Shown here one piece after another: positions 27,785-35,491 of a stretch of DNA of 64,000 nucleotides. The stretch is from contig CABRNM010000001.1 in NCBI GenBank assembly GCA_902472315.1, positions 186,001 through 250,000 on the forward strand, written 5' to 3'. The translations under genes were made by a program, and so were the position numbers. Every line of letters begins with the position of its first letter. Within the stretch, counting starts at the first letter, position 1. The notes under the pieces are model-generated. The model was not told where the DNA came from. It saw only the letters and a list, made by a program, of their open reading frames with translations, and searched no databases. Source of the stretch: an uncultured Collinsella sp. Its GTDB lineage: Bacteria; Actinomycetota; Coriobacteriia; Coriobacteriales; Coriobacteriaceae.

Positions 27785-28603
27785 ATGTCTGCAATCACTA
27801 TTCTGCTTGTTGCGATTGTCGCGTTGCTTGCCGGTATGGAAGGCATTCTGGATGAGTTCCAGTTCCATCAGCCGCTCGTGGCATGCACGCTTATCGGTCT
27901 CGTAACCGGTCACCTTCAGGAGGGCATCCTCCTGGGCGGTTCGCTCCAGATGATGGCCCTTGGCTGGGCTAACGTCGGCGCCGCCGTCGCGCCTGACGCC
28001 GCTCTGGCCTCGGTCGCCTCTTCGATCATCATGGTGCTCGCCCTCAACGGCGGCGCTACCGATCCGTCGAAGGCCGTTACCGCCGCCATCGCCGTCGCCG
28101 TCCCGCTGTCGGTCGCTGGTCTGTTCCTGACCATGATCTGCCGCACCCTGGCTACCGCTATCGCTCACGCCATGGACGGCTGCGCCGAGAAGGGCGACTT
28201 CGCCGGCATCGAGCGTTGGCAGTACATTGCCATCCTTATGCAGGGCCTTCGTATTGCCATCCCGGCAGTGCTTCTGTGCATCATCCCGGCCGAGGCAGTT
28301 ACCAACGCGCTTAACGCTATGCCCGACTGGCTGTCCGGCGGCATGGCTGTCGGCGGCGGCATGGTCGCTTCCGTCGGTTACGCCATGGTCATCAACATGA
28401 TGGCCACCAAGGAGACCTGGCCGTTCTTCATCCTCGGCTTTGTCCTTGCTGCCATCCCTCAGCTCACGCTGATCGCCCTTGGCCTCATCGGCATCTCCCT
28501 TGCCCTCATCTACCTTGGCCTTAAGGATCTGGCCAAGCAGGGTGGCGGCATGGGCGGTGGCTCCGGTGACCCGCTCGGCGACATTCTGAACGATTACGAG
28601 TAG
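27785..28603 (+). CDS. PTS mannose/sorbose-family EIIC
   Basis: 272 residues, polytopic permease subunit. Family features: EGILDEFQFHQPLVACTLIGLVTGHLQEGILLGGSLQMMALGWANVGAAVAPDAALASVASSIIMV, then several further helices to LTLIALGLIGISLALIYLGLKDL. Forms the sugar channel with EIID. Starts 18 nt after IIAB behind AAAGGAGGG. Confidence 0.95.
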   Translation: MSAITILLVAIVALLAGMEGILDEFQFHQPLVACTLIGLVTGHLQEGILLGGSLQMMALGWANVGAAVAPDAALASVASSIIMVLALNGGATDPSKAVTAAIAVAVPLSVAGLFLTMICRTLATAIAHAMDGCAEKGDFAGIERWQYIAILMQGLRIAIPAVLLCIIPAEAVTNALNAMPDWLSGGMAVGGGMVASVGYAMVINMMATKETWPFFILGFVLAAIPQLTLIALGLIGISLALIYLGLKDLAKQGGGMGGGSGDPLGDILNDYE

Positions 28604-28619
28604 GAGGGGAGTGATACAT

Positions 28620-29540
28620 ATGGCAGAGAACAAGATTCAGCTCACCAAGGCTGACCGCAAGAAGGTTTGCTTCCGTCATCAGTTCCTTCAGGGCTCGTGG
28701 AACTACGAGCGTATGCAGAACGGCGGCTGGTGCTTCGCAATGATCCCTGCGATCAAGAAGCTCTACACCAGCAAGGATGACCAGATTGCCGCTCTTAAGC
28801 GCCACCTGGAGTTCTATAACACCCACCCCTATGTTTCCGCCCCCGTCATTGGCGTTACCCTCGCCCTCGAGGAGGAGCGCGCCAACGGTGCTCCGATCGA
28901 CGACGTCGCCATCCAGGGCGTCAAGGTCGGTATGATGGGCCCGCTCGCCGGCGTCGGCGACCCCGCCTTCTGGTTCACCCTTCGCCCGATTCTGGGCGCT
29001 CTGGGCGCTTCCATGGCCCTGTCCGGCAGCATCGCCGGTCCGCTGCTGTTCTTCTTCGCGTGGAACATCATCCGTTACGCTTTCCTGTGGTACACGCAGG
29101 AGTTTGGCTACAAGGTCGGCTCCTCCATCGCCAAGGACCTCTCCGGCGGTCTGATGGGCAAGGTCACCGAGGGTGCTTCCATCCTGGGTATGTTCATCAT
29201 CGGCGCCCTGGTCGAGCGCTGGGTGTCCATCTCCTTCACCCCGGTCGTCTCCAAGGTCACGCAGTCTGCTGGCGCCTTTATCGACTGGGCTAACCTGCCC
29301 TCCGGTTCTGAGGGTGTCAAGGAAGCACTGACGATGTATAACTCCATCGGTGCTAACGCCCTTGATCAGGTGAAGGTCACCACGCTTCAGGCTAACCTCG
29401 ATCAGCTCATCCCCGGCCTTGCCGCCGTGTGCCTGACCCTGCTGGTCTGCAAGCTCCTCAAGAAGAAGGTCAGCCCGATCGTCATCATCCTGGCTCTCTT
29501 CGCCGTCGGCATCATCGGTCGCGTCTGCGGCTTCATGTAA
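28620..29540 (+). CDS. PTS mannose-family EIID
   Basis: 306 residues. Family motifs: LQGSWNYERMQNGGWCFAMIPAIKKLY, LEFYNTHPYVSAPVIGVTLALEEERANG and GVKVGMMGPLAGVGDPAFWFTLRPILGALGASMAL; the C-terminal helix ends in IILALFAVGIIGRVCGFM. Membrane partner of EIIC. ATG 28620 (MAENKIQLTK) is preferred over the GTG at 28611, which is only 2 nt from the GGAGGGG ribosome site. Confidence 0.95.
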   Translation: MAENKIQLTKADRKKVCFRHQFLQGSWNYERMQNGGWCFAMIPAIKKLYTSKDDQIAALKRHLEFYNTHPYVSAPVIGVTLALEEERANGAPIDDVAIQGVKVGMMGPLAGVGDPAFWFTLRPILGALGASMALSGSIAGPLLFFFAWNIIRYAFLWYTQEFGYKVGSSIAKDLSGGLMGKVTEGASILGMFIIGALVERWVSISFTPVVSKVTQSAGAFIDWANLPSGSEGVKEALTMYNSIGANALDQVKVTTLQANLDQLIPGLAAVCLTLLVCKLLKKKVSPIVIILALFAVGIIGRVCGFM

Positions 29541-29596
29541 GCACGCTTCGGCTTAAGACCGAGAGTTGCTAGGCAAGGGCTTTTGAGCCATTGAAA

Positions 29597-29651
29597 CGGA
29601 CCGCACCCGGTGGGTACACTGGATGCGGTCCGATTGTTTTATTTGGAGGGC
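29597..29651 (+). terminator. Terminator-like hairpin between IID and DUF956
   Basis: CGGACCGCA / TGCGGTCCG, 9 bp, followed by ATTGTTTTATTT, ending 10 nt before the DUF956 start. It may attenuate expression of the last gene relative to the permease. Confidence 0.7.
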
Positions 29652-29660
29652 GAGGCGCGC

Positions 29661-30059
29661 ATGGCGCAATCTCAGAACAGCACGGTCGATCTGGCAACGC
29701 CGGCAACCTGCCTGATGGGGCTTACCAGTCACGGTAACGTGATGGTGGGCAATAAGGCGTTTGAGTACTATAACGAGCGCAATCCCGAGGATTATATTCA
29801 AATCCCATGGGACGAGGTCGACTATATTGCCGCCGAGGTTTTACGCGGCACCAAGAAGATCACGCGTTTTGCCATCTTCACCAAGGACAACGGTCACTTT
29901 ACGTTTTCGACGCGCGACGACAAAGAGACGCTTCGTGCGGTCCGCAAGTACGTCGACGAGGACAAGCTCGTGCGCTCGCCCGACTTCATCGATGTGACGG
30001 CCAAGGGCGCCAAGAGCATCCCCTCCGTTATCAAAAACCTCTTCCACAAAGGCAACTAG
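29661..30059 (+). CDS. DUF956 family PTS-associated protein (ManO-like)
   Basis: 132 residues. DUF956 proteins are encoded with mannose-family PTS operons and are thought to modulate the transporter. Visible family pattern: DLATPATCLMGLTSHGNVMVGNKAFEYYNERNPEDYIQIPWDEVDYIAAEVLRG and KKITRFAIFTKDNGHFTFSTRD. No membrane segment. ATG 29661 with TTGGAGGGCGAGG upstream. Probably co-transcribed through the hairpin at 29597 and followed at once by repeat R3. Confidence 0.88.
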   Translation: MAQSQNSTVDLATPATCLMGLTSHGNVMVGNKAFEYYNERNPEDYIQIPWDEVDYIAAEVLRGTKKITRFAIFTKDNGHFTFSTRDDKETLRAVRKYVDEDKLVRSPDFIDVTAKGAKSIPSVIKNLFHKGN

Positions 30060-30111
30060 TCATTGGGGACGTTCTTAAACGACTAGTCATTAAAGAACGT
30101 CCCCAATGACT
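30058..30111. repeat. Inverted repeat R3 (copy 2)
   Basis: AGTCATTGGGGACGTTCTT (30058-30076) and its exact complement (30093-30111), with a 16-nt loop containing ACTAGT. Near-identical to the copy at 26379. It begins inside the DUF956 stop codon. Confidence 0.88.
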
Positions 30112-30153
30112 ACCTCGTGACGATAGTGCAAATCTGCTACACTAGTACAACAT

Positions 30154-30229
30154 GCCTCCGTAGCTCAGGGGATAGAGCACCGCTCTCCTAAAGCGGGTGT
30201 CGACGGTTCGAATCCGCCCGGGGGCACCA
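30154..30229 (+). tRNA. tRNA-Arg (anticodon CCT)
   Basis: 76 nt with encoded CCA. The acceptor GCCTCCG pairs with CGGGGGC (one T:G). D-arm AGCTCAGGGGATAGAGC, anticodon stem CCGCT/AGCGG around loop CTCCTAA (anticodon CCT, codon AGG), T-arm with GGTTCGAATCC. A TACACT -10 lies 14 nt upstream. Its last 22 bases plus flank are duplicated at 30338. Confidence 0.96.
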
Positions 30230-30231
30230 GA
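30207..30231 (+). repeat. 25-bp direct repeat, tRNA 3' end copy
   Basis: Starts TTCGAATCCGCCC in the T-arm of tRNA-Arg and ends ACCAGA just past the CCA. Exact duplicate at 30338-30362. Confidence 0.92.
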
Positions 30232-30337
30232 AGATTATGACGGCGTCGCGAGAGCGGCGCCGTTTCTGGTTTGTGGGGACTGTCGGCGGATTCGGACCGT
30301 CGGCACCCGCGTCACTCATTTCCCCGCGGGGGGAGTT

Positions 30338-30362
30338 TTCGAATCCGCCCGGGGGCACCAGA
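30338..30362 (+). repeat. 25-bp direct repeat, detached copy of tRNA 3' end
   Basis: Identical 25 bp to 30207-30231, 131 bp downstream, without the rest of a tRNA. This pattern is typical of an attachment-site scar left at a tRNA 3' end. Confidence 0.9.
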
Positions 30363-30370
30363 GGAATATC

Positions 30371-30399
30371 GAGCCCGGTACCGCTACGGTGCCGGGCTC
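30371..30399 (+). terminator. Hairpin downstream of tRNA-Arg
   Basis: GAGCCCGGTACCG / CGGTGCCGGGCTC with CTA loop; no long T-run. Possible terminator for tRNA-Arg. Confidence 0.55.
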
Positions 30400-30421
30400 T
30401 TCAGGTTCATGTCATGTCAAA

Positions 30422-30458
30422 AACGAAGCGCCCGCTTGCTGGGGAAGCAAGCGGGCGC
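30422..30458 (-). terminator. Terminator of the kinase/cell-wall operon
   Basis: Perfect 13-bp stem GCGCCCGCTTGCT / AGCAAGCGGGCGC, followed on the minus strand by TTCGTTTTTG. It lies 50 nt after the pknB stop. Confidence 0.88.
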
Positions 30459-30510
30459 CTGTGAGCGAATATGTTTGCGGCGAGAGCCGTGATGAGCGGT
30501 GGGGTGGCGA

Positions 30511-32472
30511 CTAGTTGGTCGTACCGGAATCGTCACCCGTGCCCGAGCCAGAGCCCGAACCCGAGCCAGAAAGTGCGACCGTCAGCGTAATCGTGCTGTC
30601 GGTGGACTGCTTGCCGGTGGGGGAGACGCCCGTAACGGTGGCATCCTCGTTACCGCTCACGGGATTGCCGTTCTGGTCACAGAAGCCAATGTTATAGAAA
30701 CCGGCGTTGTTGAGCGCGGTAACGGCGGCGGAAATGCTCTTGCCGTACAGGTTGCCCGGGACGGTGGCCTTGCCGGACTTCTTGGCAATGACGACGGTAA
30801 TCGTGGCACCGGGCTTCTGCTTGCCGCTGGGGTTCCAGCTGATCACGGTGCCCTCGGTAACCGAGTCGTTCTCCTGGTAGCTCACGTCGACGCCAAAGCC
30901 TGCCATATCGAGGGCGTTGCGCGCCTGGGCCTCGGTCATGTCGGTCAGGTCGGGGACGGACGTGGTATCCGGGCCGCTGGAGACCTTATACGAGATGGTC
31001 GTGCCCTTCGCGACTTCCTTACCGGCTTCGGTGCCCTGCTCAAAGACCTGGCCCTCATCGGCCTCGTTGGCCTCCTCGGAGGCGTTGCCCTTCAGGCCAA
31101 CGCTTGCCAGCGCGGCTTCTGCCTGGTCCTTGGTCAGGCCGACAAGCTGGGGAACCTCAACCTTCTCGGAGGGCTTGGGGCCCTTGGAGATTACCAGGTT
31201 CACCTTAGTGCCCTTGGCCTTCTTGGTGTTGCCGTTGGGCGTCTGCTCGGCGACCTTGCCCTCATCGACATCGTCGTTGTAGCTTTGGTCGATGGTGCCG
31301 ACCTCGAGGCCGGCTTCCTTGATCAGCTCGACGGCAGTCTGCTGGTCCTTGCCCAGTACATCGGGCACGGTGACCTGCTCGCCGCCAAAGAGTCCTGTGG
31401 CAAAGGCCACCACGATGCCGATGACGGCAACGGCTGCCACCACGGCGGCGATGATCTTGTTCTTGTTGGATTTGGGTTTTTCGACCTCGTAGGAGCCGGT
31501 GGAGCCCGAAACCGAGCTACGGGCAGTATTCTGGCCGCTCACGCCCGAGACGGGACGCACCATGGCGCGCGTTTGATCGGAAAGCTCGCGAGTCTTGGTG
31601 GCGCCCAGCTCACCGGGGGCACCGATGATGCGCGTGGGCTCCGAGACGTTGACGGCACGGCCCGACAGGTAGCTATTGAGCACCTGACGAAGCTCGTCGG
31701 CGGTCTGGAAGCGGTTTGCCGGGTCCTTCTCCATGCACTTGAGGATGATGCGCTCAAGGTCGGCGTCGACACCGGAGTTGATCTGGCTCGGCGGAATAGG
31801 CAACTCGTTGACTTGCTTGAGTGCGACCGAGATGGCGTCGTCACCGTCAAAGGGAACGCGGCCGGTGGCGCACTCGTACATCACGACGCCCAGCGAGTAG
31901 ATATCCGAGGTGGGGCCGAGGTCCTGACCGCGGGTCTGCTCGGGGCTGACGTAGTGGGCGGTTCCCAGCACGTTGTTGTCTTGCGTGAGGTGGCTGTTCT
32001 TGGCGCGCGCGATGCCAAAGTCCATCACCTTGATGTTGCCGTCGGGCAGCACCATGATGTTCTGCGGCTTAATGTCGCGGTGGATGATCTCGTGCTTGTG
32101 GGCGACCGAAAGCGCAGAGCTGATCTGCGAGCCGATCTGGGCGACCTTCTTGGGGTCGAGGGCGCCGTGGCTCTTGATGCCGCTCTTAAGGTCGGTGCCG
32201 CGCAGGTACTCCATGACGATGTAATAGGTGTCGCCGTCCTTGCCCCAATCGTAGACGCCCACGATATAGGGGGAGGAGAGACCGGCTGCTGCCTGGGCCT
32301 CCTGCTTAAAGCGTGCGGCGAAGGTTGCGTCGCCAGCATACTGCGGCAGCATGATCTTGACGGCTACCGTGCGGTCGAGGACCTGGTCCTGTGCACGGTA
32401 GACGGTCGCCATGCCGCCTGTTCCCACCTTATCCTTGAGGAGGTATCTTCCCCCGAGGACCCTCTGTTCCAT
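30511..32472 (-). CDS. pknB: Ser/Thr protein kinase PknB with four PASTA domains
   Basis: 653 residues. Kinase domain 1-275: G-loop KVGTGGMATVYRA, VAVKIM, catalytic loop HRDIKPQN (about 132), DFGIA, activation loop ending GTAHYVSPEQ. Juxtamembrane segment, one membrane helix (KIIAAVVAAVAVIGIVVAFATGLF, about 336-360), then four PASTA repeats (each with VPxL/VPDL and Gly-rich turns) that bind peptidoglycan or lipid II, and a Ser-Gly tail. ATG 32472 is preceded by TTAGGAG. Last gene of the six-gene minus-strand cluster, the standard actinobacterial context in which PknB controls cell-wall synthesis. Confidence 0.96.
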   Translation of the reverse strand: MEQRVLGGRYLLKDKVGTGGMATVYRAQDQVLDRTVAVKIMLPQYAGDATFAARFKQEAQAAAGLSSPYIVGVYDWGKDGDTYYIVMEYLRGTDLKSGIKSHGALDPKKVAQIGSQISSALSVAHKHEIIHRDIKPQNIMVLPDGNIKVMDFGIARAKNSHLTQDNNVLGTAHYVSPEQTRGQDLGPTSDIYSLGVVMYECATGRVPFDGDDAISVALKQVNELPIPPSQINSGVDADLERIILKCMEKDPANRFQTADELRQVLNSYLSGRAVNVSEPTRIIGAPGELGATKTRELSDQTRAMVRPVSGVSGQNTARSSVSGSTGSYEVEKPKSNKNKIIAAVVAAVAVIGIVVAFATGLFGGEQVTVPDVLGKDQQTAVELIKEAGLEVGTIDQSYNDDVDEGKVAEQTPNGNTKKAKGTKVNLVISKGPKPSEKVEVPQLVGLTKDQAEAALASVGLKGNASEEANEADEGQVFEQGTEAGKEVAKGTTISYKVSSGPDTTSVPDLTDMTEAQARNALDMAGFGVDVSYQENDSVTEGTVISWNPSGKQKPGATITVVIAKKSGKATVPGNLYGKSISAAVTALNNAGFYNIGFCDQNGNPVSGNEDATVTGVSPTGKQSTDSTITLTVALSGSGSGSGSGTGDDSGTTN

Positions 32473-32604
32473 TCCTGCTCCTAACATAACTATTCGCTCA
32501 ACGATGTGTGTAGTACCTACGATGTGGCCGCTGGGGCCGTGTGGCGCGTTGCCGCTAACTCTTAGGCCGCGGCGCGCCTCGGGTGTCCGATTCGATCATG
32601 GGCA

Positions 32605-35475
32605 TCACGCTCCCTGTGCGGCAAGCGCCGCGGTCAGGACGATACCGGCGATCTTGGCGGCCTCGACGTCATGCTTGTCGTAATCCTCCAAGGCCACCGA
32701 GATGGCGACCGTGGGTGAATCGTAAGGTGCAAAGCCAACGAACATCGAGTTGACGTTGGTGCCGCCGGTCTCGGCCGAGCCGGTCTTGCCGGCGACCTTG
32801 ACGCCGGGGATCTGGGCATCGGTGCCGGTGCCGGACTGGACGACGGCAAGCATGGCCTGCTTGACCTGGTCGGCCGTGGCGGAGCTGACGGCCTGCCCCA
32901 GCGAGCGGGGCTGCGTGGTCTTGACCACGGTTCCGTCCGGGGCGAGTACCTGGGCTACAAAGTACGGGTCCATGACCACGCCACTGTTAGCGATGGCGGC
33001 GGCAATCACGGCGTTTTGCATGACGGTGGTCTGCGGGCCGGGCGTGTGGTCCATGCCGACAGGCTGGCCGGCGCCGGCCCAGGCGGTCTCCCACTCGGTC
33101 ATGAGCGACGGGTCGGCCATGATGGAGGCCGCGGAGGTCAGGTCCTGGCCGAGCTTTTGGCCGTAGCCAAAGGCGTTGGCAAACTGTACGAGCGTGTTTG
33201 CGCCAACTTCGTTTGCCACCTGGCCAAAGACGACGTTGGAGGACACGGCAAAGGCCTGCTGCAGGCTGATGGTGCCGTAGCTCTCGTTGGCATAGTTGGT
33301 GACCGGTGCGTTGCCGATATCCATGGAGCCGGGCGCCTGGTAGGTGCTAGTCAGGCTGGCGGTACCGGTCTCGAGTGCCGCGGAAAGCGTAACGACCTTA
33401 AACGTGGAGCCCGGCGTGTACAGCGCGTCCATGGCGCGATTGTACATGGAGCCGTCCTCGCCGCCGCCCGTCTGCAGCAGGGCATCGATGTTGGTGTTGT
33501 CGTAGGTGGGCGAGCTGGCACATGCGAGCACCGCGCCGGTACGCGGGTCGATGACCACTACAGCGCCCTTAAAGCCCTTGAGCGCCTGCTCAGCAGCCGT
33601 CTGGATGCGCGAGTCGATGGTGAGCTTGGCGGTGTTGCCCGGCTGGGTCTGGCCCGCGAGCGACGCGATGGCGTTGTTCCAGCTAGAGTAGTCCTTAGAA
33701 CCGGTGAGCGTGTCGTTCATGACGCTCTCGATGGCGGTGGTGCCATACTGCTGGCTCACGTAGCCAACCACGTGCGCTGCCAGGTTACCGTTGGGGTAGG
33801 AGCGTACGTAGGTGCCGTCCTCCTGCTGCAGCGACTCGGCCAGCGTCACGCCGTCGGACGTGATGATGGAGCCGCGCTGGATGTACTTGGAGCGGGCGAT
33901 GGTGTGGTTGTTGGTCGGCATGTCCTGATAGTCCTTCGCCTTGATGACCTGGACATAGGTGAGGTTGCCGATAAGGATGGCGAACAGCGCCGTAAAGGCG
34001 AGCACCGCACGGGTTAGACGGTTGGCGAGCGCCACGCGACCGAGCACACCGGATTCAGGCGTGTCGAGCAGGCGACGGCGCATGCGCGAGCCGACGGAAT
34101 GGCTGCCGCTGCCGTAGGAAGACGAGGTGGCAAAGCGCGAGCCCGTCGGGGCGGCGGCAGATGCGACCTGATCATCGGTGATGGCGGCCATGGTGCCGGT
34201 GCCGGTAAGCTCGGCCTCGCGTCCGGTCGCCTCGTCACCGGCACGTAGCAGGAGTGCGACGATGATAAAGCTTGCCAGCAGCGAGGAGCCGCCCTGGCTC
34301 ATAAAGGGCAGGGTGACGCCGGTCAGCGGGATCAGGCGGGTTACGCCGCCAACGATCAAGAAGGCCTGGAAGCTGATGGCTGCCGTAAGACCGGTGGCGC
34401 TAAAGGCGGCAAGGTCGGACTTTGCGCGGGCAGCTGTGGTCAGGCCACGCACGGCAAAGAGCATAAACAGGATGAGCACGGCGCCGCCGCCCAAAAGGCC
34501 CATCTCCTCGCCGATAGCCGAGAAGATAAAGTCGGACTCGACGACAGGGATGTTGTTGGCCATGCCGTTGCCGATGCCAACACCGACCAGACCGCCATCG
34601 GCAAGCGAGAAGAGCGACTGGACGATCTGGTAGCCCTGACCCTGGGCGTCCTTAAACGGATCGACCCAAACCTGGAAACGCACCTGAACGTGCGACAGGA
34701 ACTTGTAGGCGCCCACGGCTCCAACGGCTAAGAGCGCAAGGCCGATAACGACATACGAAAAGCGCCCCGTGGCAACGTAGAGCATCAGCAAGAAGATGGT
34801 GTAGAACAGCACGGCCGAACCCAGGTCGCGTTCGAAGACGACGACGAGCAGGCACACACCCCACACGGCAAACAACGGCAGTAGCAGTCGCAGGCGAGGG
34901 ATCTTAAAGCCCAAGATCTTGCGGTTGGAGATGGAGAGCAGCTCGCGGTTCTCGGCCAGGTACCCGGCCAGGAACAGCACGATAAAGACCTTGGCGAACT
35001 CGCCGGGCTGGATGGTAAAGCCCGCGATGCGAATCCACAGCTTGGAGCCCGAGATCGTGGTGCCGATAAAGATAGGCAGCATCAGCAGGATGATGCCGAT
35101 GATGCCAAAGGTGTACTTGTAGCGCATGACCACGTCGAGGTTTTTGACTAGTGCAAGCGTTCCCACCATGAGCGCCACCGAGACAAACAGGATGATGAGC
35201 TGTGAGATGGCGAGAGCGGGGGCGAGACGCGTCACGAACGTGATGCCGATGCCCGAAAGTATAAATACGATGGGCAGGATGGCGGGGTCGGCACCGGGCG
35301 CCAAGATGCGCACGGCAATGTGGGCCGCGGCAAAGGCGGCAAAGAGGCCGATCGGTACGGCGAGCGTCTCAAAGGAGATAGCGGCGCCCGCGGTGAGCAC
35401 GTACATCGCATACAGCAGGATGACGGGGAACGCCGAGGCGATGAGCAAGAGCAGCTCGGTGTTGCGGCGACTCAT
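32605..35475 (-). CDS. RodA/FtsW-type glycosyltransferase fused to class B penicillin-binding protein
   Basis: 956 residues in one uninterrupted frame. Residues 1-395 are a SEDS polymerase with about ten membrane helices, including ISGSKLWIRIAGFTIQPGEFAKV and PVVESDFIFSAIGEEMGLLGGG. After a linker (400-470) comes another membrane helix (AVLAFTALFAILIGNLTYVQVI) and a PBP2-like transpeptidase: PNGNLAAHVVGYVSQQYG, catalytic Ser in YTPGSTFKVV (about 689), SSN (about 744) and KTGSAE (about 897). In most actinobacteria rodA and pbpA are separate adjacent genes at this exact operon position. The fusion would fix glycan polymerase and crosslinker at 1:1. Start ATG 35475 behind AAAGGGAG. Confidence 0.93.
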   Translation of the reverse strand: MSRRNTELLLLIASAFPVILLYAMYVLTAGAAISFETLAVPIGLFAAFAAAHIAVRILAPGADPAILPIVFILSGIGITFVTRLAPALAISQLIILFVSVALMVGTLALVKNLDVVMRYKYTFGIIGIILLMLPIFIGTTISGSKLWIRIAGFTIQPGEFAKVFIVLFLAGYLAENRELLSISNRKILGFKIPRLRLLLPLFAVWGVCLLVVVFERDLGSAVLFYTIFLLMLYVATGRFSYVVIGLALLAVGAVGAYKFLSHVQVRFQVWVDPFKDAQGQGYQIVQSLFSLADGGLVGVGIGNGMANNIPVVESDFIFSAIGEEMGLLGGGAVLILFMLFAVRGLTTAARAKSDLAAFSATGLTAAISFQAFLIVGGVTRLIPLTGVTLPFMSQGGSSLLASFIIVALLLRAGDEATGREAELTGTGTMAAITDDQVASAAAPTGSRFATSSSYGSGSHSVGSRMRRRLLDTPESGVLGRVALANRLTRAVLAFTALFAILIGNLTYVQVIKAKDYQDMPTNNHTIARSKYIQRGSIITSDGVTLAESLQQEDGTYVRSYPNGNLAAHVVGYVSQQYGTTAIESVMNDTLTGSKDYSSWNNAIASLAGQTQPGNTAKLTIDSRIQTAAEQALKGFKGAVVVIDPRTGAVLACASSPTYDNTNIDALLQTGGGEDGSMYNRAMDALYTPGSTFKVVTLSAALETGTASLTSTYQAPGSMDIGNAPVTNYANESYGTISLQQAFAVSSNVVFGQVANEVGANTLVQFANAFGYGQKLGQDLTSAASIMADPSLMTEWETAWAGAGQPVGMDHTPGPQTTVMQNAVIAAAIANSGVVMDPYFVAQVLAPDGTVVKTTQPRSLGQAVSSATADQVKQAMLAVVQSGTGTDAQIPGVKVAGKTGSAETGGTNVNSMFVGFAPYDSPTVAISVALEDYDKHDVEAAKIAGIVLTAALAAQGA

Positions 35476-35491
35476 AAGCGGCACTCCCTTT

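Noticed and set aside
30499..32484. 661-codon plus-strand frame opposite pknB
   Set aside because: No protein-like domains; the minus strand encodes an intact kinase with PASTA repeats.
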